8,022 nucleotides of DNA from Flavipsychrobacter stenotrophus (GCA_947372365.1 CANBTK010000058.1:1-8022); one strand, 5' to 3'. Counted from the first letter of the stretch, positions 1 to 7,659 are shown. A program made the numbers and translations. The notes: generated from the letters alone by a model not told the origin.

Positions 1-68
1 TTAGCAGCCTGGCCGCGGCTAATAGTTGTGGCGAGGGTTAATGCGATGGCAAAAATGGCTGATTTCAT
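1..68 (-). CDS. 5' end of an exported protein gene (partial, runs off left edge)
   Basis: On the minus strand an ATG at 68-66 opens a frame that stays open to the window edge and encodes MKSAIFAIALTLATTISRGQ followed by AA. This is a classic signal peptide: a short basic start (K2), a hydrophobic core of about 13 residues, and small or polar residues ending near G-Q, where Bacteroidota signal peptides are often cleaved. The product is therefore probably periplasmic, outer-membrane or secreted. Only 22 codons are visible, so the mature protein and its function are unknown. The gene is divergent from the thioredoxin-like gene at 408. No other ATG on this strand gives as good a signal peptide. 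Confidence 0.7.
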   Translation of the reverse strand, partial: MKSAIFAIALTLATTISRGQAA

Positions 69-407
69 TTTTTCGTTTTTAACCATATACGGGCCATATA
101 GCCGTGCGGATTATGAATAGGTTTGTTAAACTGCTATCCAAACAGCCACAAATTTTATGAATGGATAAATTGTAAAAAAGTGCGTTATCATGCCGCCGCT
201 AAGCAACTGGTAATTAACAAGCCAACGAATTGCACAATTTTATATAATAGAATAGTTGGGTTAAAATTTGTTATAGCTTTTATAATAAGTTGCAAATAAG
301 GGCTAAACCAATTGGGATACACCAACTTTATGATTTATTTTTGACTTCTTAAACCAACAGAAAAAGATATACTACCGTCTTTAGCGGAAAATAATCTATT
401 AACTATT
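69..407. other. Divergent intergenic region, 339 bp
   Basis: This AT-rich gap lies between two genes transcribed away from each other and should contain promoters for both. The rightward promoter is well supported (311-343). For the leftward gene I found no clean reverse match to TAnnTTTG; the closest is CAAATTTTA at 149-157, which has one extra spacer base. Two identical CCATATA heptamers start at 83 and 94, just upstream of the leftward start. A short inverted repeat, TTATA-5-TATAA, sits near 270-285. I see no RNA gene and no convincing small ORF. Confidence 0.6.
311..343 (+). promoter_or_regulatory. Bacteroidota-type promoter for the thioredoxin-like gene
   Basis: ATTG at 311-314 can serve as the -33 element. 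After a 21-bp spacer comes TATTTTTG at 336-343, an exact match to the TAnnTTTG -7 box used by the primary sigma factor of Bacteroidota. Transcription would begin near 348-351, leaving a leader of roughly 58 nt before the ATG at 408. The box match is direct; the start site is inferred. Confidence 0.55.
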
Positions 408-1877
408 ATGAAGCGAATCACACTTTTTGCCACGCTAGTGCTTATGGGTATGGCTATCCCATCTATGGCCCGCCAGGGTTATAAACTTCATGTAAAGATA
501 CCCGGTGTTAAAGACTCTATGGTTTTCCTGGCACACTATTATGGTGAGCCGTTGCCTAAAATTTACAAAAGGGATTCAGCCCGTTTCGACAGGAATGGCA
601 ATGCTGAATTTACTACCACCGATTCTACTTTCGTAGGGGGCATATACATGATGCTTTTATCTGACAAGAAAACTTATTTTGAATTTTTGTTGAACAGCGG
701 CGACGATATTACTATGAACGTAACGCTGGATAAATTGCCTGATGGCGTTAAGTTTAAAAATTCGCCTGAAAATGACCGATTCCAGGCTTATGTTGATTTC
801 CTGAAGGGGTATAGCGCTGGCCAGGAAAAACTGAAGAAGAAACTGGCTGATGCCAAGACGGAAGCTGATACTGCTGCTGTGCGCAAAGAAGCCCAGGGCA
901 GCGCAAAAGACCTGACTAACTACCGCCACGACTATGTGGCCAAGTATCCCGGCTCGCTGCTGGCTAATATCTTCAATGCGCTGGAAGTACCTGTAGTACC
1001 TGAAGGCGACCACTACCTGGAAGATGGCAAAACCAAAGACAGCACCTTTGCATACAATTATTATAAAGCACACTTCTGGGATGGTTTTAACTACCAGGAT
1101 GACCGCCTGATACACACACCGGTACTACAGCCAAAGCTGGAAGAATACATTACCAAGCTGGTATTGCCTTATCCCGATAGCGTAAATGCCGAAAGCGACA
1201 GGCTGCTGAAAAAGGCTAAAGGCACTAAGGACTTATTCAAGTTCACCCTTTGGTGGCTTACCCGCAATGTGGAAAACAGCAAGGTAATGGGCATGGATGA
1301 GTGCTTTGTGTACCTGGTTGAGAATTACTACATGAAGGGGGATGCTTTCTGGCTTACCAGCGATGAGCTTTCTAAATATATGGATAGGGCCATGAAAATA
1401 GCCCCAAACGTAATAGGCAACGTGGCCCCTGAAGTGAAAACCAAGAACGTTTTCACACAAAAGGATGAAAGTATGATGGCTATTAAGGCTAACTGGACGC
1501 TTCTTGTTTTCTACTCGCCTGATTGCGGCCATTGCCAGCATGAAATACCTCAACTGGATTCGGTGTACGAGGCTGCACTGAAAGCCAAGGGCGTAAAAGT
1601 AATGACGGTATCAACCGAAGGCGATAGCAAGAAAATTCAGGAGTTTATTACAAAACACAAGATTGAGAGCTGGACCAATACATGGGACCCAGACCACACT
1701 GGCGACTGGAGGGGTAAATTTGACGTGTACAGCACGCCAACTATCTACCTGATGGATGAAAAGAAGATAATAAGGGGCAAAAGGCTCGACCACTCCAACG
1801 TCCTGAGCGTAATAGAAATGCAGGAGCGCAAGGCGAGGGATAAAGCAGCCAAAGAAAAGGAAAAAGCAAAGAAATAA
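408..1877 (+). CDS. Exported thioredoxin-fold protein, DUF4369-like N-terminus plus TlpA-like domain with CGHC motif
   Basis: This 489-residue protein starts with a signal peptide (K2-R3, then a hydrophobic stretch to about residue 21, ending SMA-R). Residues ~25-125 resemble the DUF4369 beta domain common at the N-terminus of Bacteroidota disulfide reductases (G-x-K-D-S-M-V-F-L near the start, then a D-S-A-R-F-D-x-N-G segment). Residues ~125-340 are mainly helical and fit the DUF5106-like middle region of such proteins. The C-terminal thioredoxin fold (~340-470) has F-Y-S-P-D before the redox pair C373-G-H-C376 and the expected cis-proline in T443-P444-T445. C299 is the only other cysteine. 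It should be a periplasmic thiol-disulfide oxidoreductase; CGHC is the PDI-type dipeptide, which suggests oxidase or isomerase activity, but direction cannot be read from sequence alone. The tail after ~470 is rich in Lys, Glu and Ala. No Shine-Dalgarno precedes the ATG. The next gene, a parvulin foldase, follows 77 bp downstream on the same strand. Confidence 0.85.
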   Translation: MKRITLFATLVLMGMAIPSMARQGYKLHVKIPGVKDSMVFLAHYYGEPLPKIYKRDSARFDRNGNAEFTTTDSTFVGGIYMMLLSDKKTYFEFLLNSGDDITMNVTLDKLPDGVKFKNSPENDRFQAYVDFLKGYSAGQEKLKKKLADAKTEADTAAVRKEAQGSAKDLTNYRHDYVAKYPGSLLANIFNALEVPVVPEGDHYLEDGKTKDSTFAYNYYKAHFWDGFNYQDDRLIHTPVLQPKLEEYITKLVLPYPDSVNAESDRLLKKAKGTKDLFKFTLWWLTRNVENSKVMGMDECFVYLVENYYMKGDAFWLTSDELSKYMDRAMKIAPNVIGNVAPEVKTKNVFTQKDESMMAIKANWTLLVFYSPDCGHCQHEIPQLDSVYEAALKAKGVKVMTVSTEGDSKKIQEFITKHKIESWTNTWDPDHTGDWRGKFDVYSTPTIYLMDEKKIIRGKRLDHSNVLSVIEMQERKARDKAAKEKEKAKK

Positions 1878-1899
1878 ATTTTCAAGAATATAAAACTCC

Positions 1900-1935
1900 A
1901 TTCCCATGTGGAAGCCAGGGCTTCCGCATGGGAAT
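1900..1935. repeat. 17-bp intergenic hairpin between the thioredoxin and foldase genes
   Basis: The left arm ATTCCCATGTGGAAGCC (1900-1916) pairs along its full length with GGCTTCCGCATGGGAAT (1919-1935). The only deviation is one T-G pair that becomes a G-U wobble in RNA. The two-base gap means the tip probably opens to a CAGG tetraloop. The hairpin starts 23 nt after the stop at 1877 and ends 19 nt before the ATG at 1955. It is followed by AATAATAAA rather than a T-run, so it does not look like a standard terminator on the plus strand. It could stabilise or process a two-gene mRNA, dampen read-through, or be a copy of a dispersed palindromic repeat. The structure is plain; the function is inferred. 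Confidence 0.75.
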
Positions 1936-1954
1936 AATAAACTAAACACACATT

Positions 1955-3913
1955 ATGCGAAAACTGGTAACCATTTGCCTTATTTCGGGTATAAGCATCG
2001 TATCCGCCAATGCCCAAAGCCTATTTACCTACGGATCACGCTCAGTTAGTAAGAATGATTTTTTGAGGGTTTATAAGAAGAACAGCATGAAAAAGCCAGA
2101 CATGACAGATACTGCCTTGCGCAGTTACCTCGATTTGTACGGGCTTTTCAAGATGAAGGTTGCCGAGGCTGAAAAGCAGCACCTGGATACTGTAGATAAG
2201 ATACAGAAGGACCTGGATACTTACCGCAAAAACCTTGCAAAAAGCTACCTTACCGACGACCAGATAACGCAGAAGCTGATTAAGGAAGCATATGAGCGCA
2301 TGAAGGAAAACCTGCATGTGCAGCACATTTTACTGAACTGCCCTCCGGGTACTGATACACTTGTTGTTTATAAGAAGATTGACAGCATTTATAAGGAAAT
2401 AATGGCTGGCCACGCTACATTTGAATCAATGGCCAAAGGCTACAGCAATGATGATGGCACAAAGGACAATGGCGGCGATATAGGCTACATGACGGCTATG
2501 CAGTATGTGTACCCTTTTGAGAACATGGCTTACGCTACACCGGCAGGCAAGGTTTCAAAACCTTTCAGGACACAGTTTGGCTACCATATCTTAAAGGTAA
2601 CCAACAGGTACCCCGACCGCGGGCAGGTAAAAGTAGCCCAGATACTGCTGCTTTCTCCAAAGTCGAGGGGAGAAGATGGGCTGGCAATAGCCCGCAAGCG
2701 TGCTGATAGTGCAATTGCTATGCTGAAAGGCGGCGCTTCTTTTGGCGAAGTAGTTAAGAAGTATTCTGATGACAGGCTGTCAGCCAACGATAGCGGCGTA
2801 TTGAAGCCATTTGGCGCAGGTAAAATGGTGCCTGTGTTTGAAGATGCTGCTTTTGCACTTAAAAAACCGGGCGATGTTTCTGAACCAATAAAGACATCTT
2901 ACGGCTACCATATTATTAAGCTGATATCTAAAACACCGCTTGCGCCTTACGATAGCATTGCCCAGCAGCTGAAGCATAAAGTAGAAAATGATGCCCGTGC
3001 ACAAGCGGCTAAAGAGCATTTCTTCAATAAAGTAAAAGAAAAGAACGGCTATAAAGAATTCCAGGATAACATAACAGCCATTTCGGATGCCATTGTTAAA
3101 TCTATCCCGGATACAGGTAAAGGAAAAGGCATATTTAAGGCTTCAGACTTTAGCCATATGAATAAAACAGTATTTGCGATGGCTGGTAAAAATTACCTGC
3201 AGTCGGATTTTGCTAAATACCTTGAAACACTGACACATGGCAGGGTGAGCGGAGCCAAAGGTGCTGTTATCCATGACGGGTTTAACGCCTATGTAACCAA
3301 TGTAGTTACTGATTTTGAAGAGCATAAGCTGGTAGAGGAAAACCCTGATTTCAAGAACCTGATGGACGAATACCGCGATGGCATTATGCTGTTTGAACTG
3401 ATGGACCGCAATGTATGGAGCAAAGCAACCAAAGATTCGGTAGGCCTGAAGGCTTTCTACGAAACGCGTAAAGGCAAGTATAAGTGGGAGCCAGGTTTTG
3501 AAGGCGCAGTTTATACCTTTAAGAATAAAGCAGCTTTGGATACCGGCCTTATAATGCTGGCTGATACCAAAGTAACTGAAGAGCAGGTGCTCAAAGCCAT
3601 TAACTCGCAAAACAACCCTGACAGGGTAACCGTACAGCGCGGCCGCTATGAATTCTCGAAATTCAGGGATGGCTCGCAGGAAGAGCTTACTACGAACAGA
3701 AAGAAAGTAATAACTATGCCTAATGGCACCTTCAAGCTGGTATTTGTTAAGGAGATATTTACTACTCCGGGTAACAAATCGCTCGATGAAGCCCGCGGTT
3801 ATGTCGTAGCAGAGTACCAGGACTACCTGGAAAAACAATGGAACGACAAAATGCGCCATGACTACCCAATGAAGGTAAATGACAAAACCTTTAAGAGCAT
3901 GATAGGCAATTAA
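1955..3913 (+). CDS. Exported peptidyl-prolyl cis-trans isomerase with two parvulin domains (SurA/PpiD-like)
   Basis: This 652-residue protein begins with a signal peptide cleaved probably after A-N-A20, leaving Q21. A helical chaperone-like region (~22-118) leads into two parvulin (rotamase) domains. Domain 1 (~119-217) has H-V-Q-H124-I-L-L, the G-G-D-I-G-Y core and the closing F-G-Y-H211. Domain 2 (~223-325) has the D-S-G-V-L-K-P-F-G core and Y-G-Y-H319, but reads V-A-Q229-I-L-L where domain 1 has its first histidine. The family catalyses proline isomerisation and chaperones outer-membrane proteins in the periplasm. The last ~325 residues are not parvulin by eye; parts resemble the N-terminal helical module (F407 to F419 mirrors F24 to F36, and E-Y473-R-D-G echoes T-Y90-R-K-N). 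It lies 77 bp downstream of the CGHC oxidoreductase gene and an intrinsic terminator follows it, so the two may form an envelope-folding unit. No Shine-Dalgarno is present. The family call is firm; equivalence to SurA itself is not. Confidence 0.88.
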   Translation: MRKLVTICLISGISIVSANAQSLFTYGSRSVSKNDFLRVYKKNSMKKPDMTDTALRSYLDLYGLFKMKVAEAEKQHLDTVDKIQKDLDTYRKNLAKSYLTDDQITQKLIKEAYERMKENLHVQHILLNCPPGTDTLVVYKKIDSIYKEIMAGHATFESMAKGYSNDDGTKDNGGDIGYMTAMQYVYPFENMAYATPAGKVSKPFRTQFGYHILKVTNRYPDRGQVKVAQILLLSPKSRGEDGLAIARKRADSAIAMLKGGASFGEVVKKYSDDRLSANDSGVLKPFGAGKMVPVFEDAAFALKKPGDVSEPIKTSYGYHIIKLISKTPLAPYDSIAQQLKHKVENDARAQAAKEHFFNKVKEKNGYKEFQDNITAISDAIVKSIPDTGKGKGIFKASDFSHMNKTVFAMAGKNYLQSDFAKYLETLTHGRVSGAKGAVIHDGFNAYVTNVVTDFEEHKLVEENPDFKNLMDEYRDGIMLFELMDRNVWSKATKDSVGLKAFYETRKGKYKWEPGFEGAVYTFKNKAALDTGLIMLADTKVTEEQVLKAINSQNNPDRVTVQRGRYEFSKFRDGSQEELTTNRKKVITMPNGTFKLVFVKEIFTTPGNKSLDEARGYVVAEYQDYLEKQWNDKMRHDYPMKVNDKTFKSMIGN

Positions 3914-3936
3914 ACCTAAAAAAGCTATTCAAAATG

Positions 3937-3970
3937 AACCCGGCCGGATGCTCCAGCCGGGTTTATTTTT
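3937..3970 (+). terminator. Rho-independent terminator after the foldase gene
   Basis: AACCCGGC (3937-3944) pairs perfectly with GCCGGGTT (3956-3963). Inside, after a C-A mismatch, GGA pairs with TCC around a TGC loop. The T-rich run TTTATTTTT (3962-3970) follows at once. It starts 24 nt after the stop at 3913 and closes the 408-3913 transcription unit. Confidence 0.88.
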
Positions 3971-4069
3971 GCCTTGGCCGCAGTTATAACCGGGGCATTT
4001 ATTTAGCAGCGCAAAAGCCTTAGCGGGGCAACATAACCTACATACGGCATAAATTTTCGGTTAGTTATT

Positions 4070-4141
4070 TTAGGGCGCAAAATATTAGCTATATATTTGG
4101 CCGGATAGTTGTTTGCATATACCTACAAGCAACTTATTTTG
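4070..4141 (+). promoter_or_regulatory. Candidate promoters for the acyltransferase gene
   Basis: TATATTTG at 4092-4099 matches the TAnnTTTG -7 box exactly. Its -33 element is weak (TTAG at 4070-4073, 18-bp spacer); it would start RNA near 4106 with a leader of about 59 nt. A second candidate lies closer to the gene: TTTG at 4112-4115, an 18-bp spacer, then TTATTTTG at 4134-4141 (seven of eight consensus positions), which would leave a leader of under 20 nt. Since a terminator separates this gene from the one upstream, at least one promoter is expected in this 251-bp gap. Confidence 0.45.
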
Positions 4142-4164
4142 TAAATGTATCACGTATTCAATTT

Positions 4165-5292
4165 ATGAGTAACCAGTTTAAGTATGTAAACGGGCTTAAT
4201 ACTATAAGGTTCATTGCGGTTATACTTGTTATAATAGGGCATTGGGGCATTTATTATGAGCGGGGCACGGTGCAGTTCGATGCTATAAGGGTGTTGATAC
4301 CCTGGGGTAAATTCGGGCTGGCCTTTTTCCTTGTCCTGAGTGGTTTCTTAATTTCTTCGGTTCTATTCAAAGCCCGGCGCGATATGGCGGAGGGTGACAG
4401 CAAGCCCAGCATTGTCAAAAACTTCCTTATGCGGCGGGCTTTGAGGTTGCTGCCTGCCTATTACTTTATGATAATTCTATTGTACCTGCTCGGCCTCACT
4501 GTTTTGCATGAGCACCCCTGGTATTACCTTACGCACACGTCTAACATACTCATATACCGCATACAAACCAATAACCCGCTCATACATTTATGGTCGCTAT
4601 CGGTGCAGGAGCAATTTTACCTTATACTGCCTTGGTTTATACTGTATGTGCCCGAAAAGGCCCTTAAATATGTGATATACGGTGCGATAGCCATAGGGCT
4701 GGGTACTAAGTACTATACCATGTTTGTTTTAAATAAGCCATTTACCTTTTTGTTTTTCCATTTTCTTGATTGCCTTGGCCTGGGCGTTCTTTACGCCTAC
4801 TATATGTACATTGGCAAAAAAGAAAAATTTGAAAGTGCTATAAAATTCATGCTGCCCGTTTTAATATACCTGGGCTGGCAGATGGCGGCTCGTTTTAAAG
4901 GCACTGCATTTGGCATTATTTATGAGCGCAGCATGTGGAGTATGATGGGGTTGGGCATCATTATCTGGACGATCAACAATAAAAACCCATTGCTGAATAA
5001 GTATTTCTTTGAGAACAAGGTTATGAACTACTTTGGCAAAATCAGTTACGGCATTTACCTGTACCACTACTCCATAGGCACGTATTTCGATTATTATTTC
5101 GACCGCTATAAGTCATCCCATCACTTACCATTTATCCTTACCAATTTTATCTTCATCTACGTAGTTAAGTTCTGCCTGGTGCTGTTGGTGGCATCACTCT
5201 CTTACAACTACCTGGAAACGCCTATTATTGAATTGAAGAAAAAATTCAATTACCTGAAGAATAAGGACGGCAAAAAGCCTGTTGCCAGCTAG
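4165..5292 (+). CDS. Membrane acyltransferase, acyltransferase 3 (OafA/YrhL) family
   Basis: The 375-residue protein is very hydrophobic, with roughly ten predicted membrane segments. It carries the family signatures in order: R15 and H26 separated by ten residues (the R-X10-H motif, with H26 the likely catalytic base) in the first membrane helix, then G-K-F-G-L-A-F-F-L-V-L-S-G-F in the second, R-R-A-L-R-L-L-P-A-Y-Y at the start of the next helix, and W143-S-L-S-V-Q-E149-Q-F-Y. The family moves acetyl or other short acyl groups onto sugars or lipids at the cell surface, such as O-antigen, exopolysaccharide or macrolides. No C-terminal SGNH domain is attached, so this is the short, membrane-only form. 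The C-terminus is a basic cytoplasmic-looking tail after Y-N-Y-L-E-T-P. There are no glycan biosynthesis genes beside it, so the acceptor cannot be named. It appears to be transcribed alone. Confidence 0.88.
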   Translation: MSNQFKYVNGLNTIRFIAVILVIIGHWGIYYERGTVQFDAIRVLIPWGKFGLAFFLVLSGFLISSVLFKARRDMAEGDSKPSIVKNFLMRRALRLLPAYYFMIILLYLLGLTVLHEHPWYYLTHTSNILIYRIQTNNPLIHLWSLSVQEQFYLILPWFILYVPEKALKYVIYGAIAIGLGTKYYTMFVLNKPFTFLFFHFLDCLGLGVLYAYYMYIGKKEKFESAIKFMLPVLIYLGWQMAARFKGTAFGIIYERSMWSMMGLGIIIWTINNKNPLLNKYFFENKVMNYFGKISYGIYLYHYSIGTYFDYYFDRYKSSHHLPFILTNFIFIYVVKFCLVLLVASLSYNYLETPIIELKKKFNYLKNKDGKKPVAS

Positions 5293-5338
5293 GGTTTGGG
5301 TTTTATGTGAAAGCAATGCAAATCATTGAGAATGGCGG

Positions 5339-5367
5339 TTGTCCTTTTTGGAATATTCGTACCTTGG
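5339..5367 (+). promoter_or_regulatory. Candidate promoter for the malic enzyme gene
   Basis: TTG at 5339-5341, an 18-bp spacer and TACCTTGG at 5360-5367 fit the Bacteroidota promoter with one mismatch in the -7 box. Transcription would begin near 5373, giving a leader of only about 13 nt. The 93-bp gap after the acyltransferase gene contains no terminator, so read-through from upstream is also possible. A small inverted repeat, CAATG-5-CATTG, lies at 5314-5328. Confidence 0.4.
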
Positions 5368-5385
5368 GGCTCTAAATAACGACCA

Positions 5386-7659
5386 ATGGCACAATTAATC
5401 CGGAAAGAAGACGCACTGGAATACCATGCGAAAGGAAGGCCGGGCAAAATAGAAGTAGTACCTACCAAAGAAACCAAAACACAGCGCGACCTTGCACTTG
5501 CCTATTCGCCGGGAGTTGCAGAGCCCTGCCTTGATATAGCCGCTAACCCCGAAGATGTTTATAAGTACACAGCAAAGGGCAACCTGGTAGCGGTGATAAG
5601 CAATGGTACGGCGGTACTGGGGCTGGGCAATATAGGCCCGTTGGCATCGAAGCCGGTAATGGAGGGAAAGGGCCTGCTGTTTAAAATATATGCTGATATT
5701 GATGTGTTTGATATAGAGCTGGACGTAACCAATCCGGACGAGTTTGTGAAGGTGGTTAAGGCTCTGGAGCCTACGTTTGGCGGCATAAACCTGGAAGATA
5801 TAAAGGCACCGGAGTGTTTTGAAATAGAAACGCGGCTTAAAAAGGAGCTGAGCATACCAATAATGCATGACGACCAGCATGGCACAGCCATCATATCGGG
5901 CGCGGCATTGATTAATGCGCTGGATATAGTTGGCAAGAATATAGCTGACGTAAAAATTGTGATAAGCGGAGCAGGTGCATCGGCCATATCTTGCTGCAAG
6001 ATATACCTGAAGCTGGGCGCTAATGTTGCCAACATGTATATGTTTGACAGCAAGGGCCTTATAGTATCATCGCGCACCGACCTTGATGAGCATAAAAAGC
6101 AGTTCGCGCAGAATATCGAAGAAATAAGCCTTCAGGAAGCCATGCAGGGGGCTGATGTGTTCATTGGCTTATCGAAAGGCAACGTGGTATCGCAGGATAT
6201 GGTGAAGGGCATGGGGGACAAACCCATTGTTTTTGCGCTGGCGAACCCCGACCCGGAGATAACTTATGACGCTGCGCTTGAAGCCCGGCCTGATGTGATT
6301 ATGGCAACCGGCCGCAGCGACTACCCTAACCAGGTGAACAATGTACTGGGTTTCCCGTACATCTTCCGTGGGGCGCTCGATGTAAGGGCTTCTGCCATAA
6401 ATGAAGACATGAAGCTGGCTGCAGTGCATGCACTGGCAGCACTGGCACGCGAACCCGTACCTGAACTGGTGAATGTAGCTTATAATAACATTTCATTGCA
6501 ATACGGGCCGCTCTACATTATACCCAAGCCAATGGACCCAAGGCTGCTGGTAACAGTGTCAATGGCCGTTGCAAAGGCTGCAATGGAAAGTGGGGTAGCC
6601 AGGCAGCCAATAAAAGACTGGGATGCTTACGAGGCTGACCTTTACCGCCGCCTGGGCAGCGATGATATGCTGCTGCGCCATGTAATAAACAAAGCCAAGC
6701 AGAGCCCTAAGCGCGTAGTGTTCTCAGAATCTGAAAACCTGAAGATACTCAAGGCGGTACAGATAGCTAAGGATGAAGGTATAGCTATACCTATATTGCT
6801 GGGCAATGAAGCCCGCATAAAGGCGCTGATAAAAGATAATAACCTGCACCTTGAAGGCGTAGAGATTATAGACCCCAAGAGCGACGGCGAAGAAGCAACG
6901 CGGGCCATTTATGGGGCCGATTTCTTTGAAAAGCGCCAGCGCCGTGGCGTAAACCTCTATGAGGCGAAAAAGACCATGCGCGAAAGGCCTTATTATGGCT
7001 GCATGATGGTGAACAGGGGGCAGGCAGATGCGATGGTATCAGGCCTTACCCGCAAGTACCCCGATACCATAAGGCCGGCACTTGAAATTATAGGCATGGA
7101 GAAGAATGCAGGCCGCGTTGCTGGCCTGTACATTATGCTTACCAAGAAGGGGCCGCTCTTCTTTGCAGATACTACACTTAATTTTAACCCTACTGAAGAT
7201 GAGCTGGTTGAAATTACCCTGCTTACGGCCAAGGCAGTAGAGCATTTTAATATAAAGCCACGCATAGCCATGCTTTCGTACTCCAATTTCGGCAGTTCGC
7301 CATCGCCGGAGGCTTTAAGGGTAAGCAATGCGGTGGCAAGGATAAAGGCGAGCCACCCTGAGCTGGTTATAGACGGCGAGGTGCAGGCAGGGGTTGCGTT
7401 TAATAAGGACCTACTGCGCGAAAACTACCCATTTTCCGACCTTGTAAACGACCCGCCTAATGTGCTGATCTTCCCTAACCTTGCAGCGGGCAATATTGCC
7501 TACCATTTGCTGCAAGAAGTAGGTGGGGCAGAAGCCATAGGCCCTATATTGCTGGGGCTGCGTAAACCTGTATATGTATTGCAGCTGGGCAGCAGCGTAA
7601 GGCAGATAGTTAACATCATTGCCATGGCAGTTATGGAGGCGCAGGTAAAAGGCGGCTAG
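5386..7659 (+). CDS. maeB: NADP-dependent malic enzyme with C-terminal phosphotransacetylase-like domain
   Basis: This 757-residue protein has the length and layout of the MaeB-type hybrid malic enzymes, which catalyse malate + NADP+ to pyruvate + CO2 + NADPH in the cytoplasm. The N-terminal malic domain (~15-160) shows Y40-S-P-G-V-A-E-P, with the catalytic tyrosine, and G-P-L-A-S-K-P-V-M-E-G-K95, with the catalytic lysine. Metal ligands are E137-D138 and D163 in H-D-D-Q-H-G-T. The Rossmann domain (~165-400) carries G196-A-G-A-S-A. From about residue 428 to the end is a phosphotransacetylase-like domain (V-V-F-S-E-S-E-N; S552-G-L-T-R then D-T-I-R563-P-A-L). In characterised relatives this domain lacks acetyltransferase activity and serves oligomerisation and acetyl-CoA inhibition. 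Preference for NADP over NAD is assigned from family, not from a decisive residue. The gene is intact, has no Shine-Dalgarno, and may have its own promoter. It links the TCA cycle to pyruvate and biosynthetic NADPH. Confidence 0.95.
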   Translation: MAQLIRKEDALEYHAKGRPGKIEVVPTKETKTQRDLALAYSPGVAEPCLDIAANPEDVYKYTAKGNLVAVISNGTAVLGLGNIGPLASKPVMEGKGLLFKIYADIDVFDIELDVTNPDEFVKVVKALEPTFGGINLEDIKAPECFEIETRLKKELSIPIMHDDQHGTAIISGAALINALDIVGKNIADVKIVISGAGASAISCCKIYLKLGANVANMYMFDSKGLIVSSRTDLDEHKKQFAQNIEEISLQEAMQGADVFIGLSKGNVVSQDMVKGMGDKPIVFALANPDPEITYDAALEARPDVIMATGRSDYPNQVNNVLGFPYIFRGALDVRASAINEDMKLAAVHALAALAREPVPELVNVAYNNISLQYGPLYIIPKPMDPRLLVTVSMAVAKAAMESGVARQPIKDWDAYEADLYRRLGSDDMLLRHVINKAKQSPKRVVFSESENLKILKAVQIAKDEGIAIPILLGNEARIKALIKDNNLHLEGVEIIDPKSDGEEATRAIYGADFFEKRQRRGVNLYEAKKTMRERPYYGCMMVNRGQADAMVSGLTRKYPDTIRPALEIIGMEKNAGRVAGLYIMLTKKGPLFFADTTLNFNPTEDELVEITLLTAKAVEHFNIKPRIAMLSYSNFGSSPSPEALRVSNAVARIKASHPELVIDGEVQAGVAFNKDLLRENYPFSDLVNDPPNVLIFPNLAAGNIAYHLLQEVGGAEAIGPILLGLRKPVYVLQLGSSVRQIVNIIAMAVMEAQVKGG

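Noticed and set aside
1900..1935. Intrinsic terminator for the thioredoxin-like gene
   Set aside because: The stem is strong but is followed by AATAATAAA on the plus strand and GGAGTTTTA on the minus strand, not by a run of T residues.
3143..3859. 238-codon open frame on the minus strand inside the foldase gene
   Set aside because: It lies wholly inside a gene with clear domains and signal peptide; its translation shows no recognisable domain and is rich in residues expected from antisense of Lys/Glu/Asp-rich coding.
4165..5292. Acyltransferase as part of a polysaccharide or secondary-metabolite cluster
   Set aside because: No glycosyltransferase, flippase, polymerase or synthase gene is adjacent; flanking genes are envelope folding and central metabolism.
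5395..6077. Overlapping minus-strand open frames (161 and 172 codons) inside the malic enzyme gene
   Set aside because: They are antisense to strongly conserved malic enzyme motifs, have no promoter-like context and encode no recognisable protein.
6664..7659. Separate phosphate acetyltransferase gene after the malic enzyme domain
   Set aside because: The reading frame is continuous from the malic domain without a stop, and this fusion is the normal MaeB architecture.
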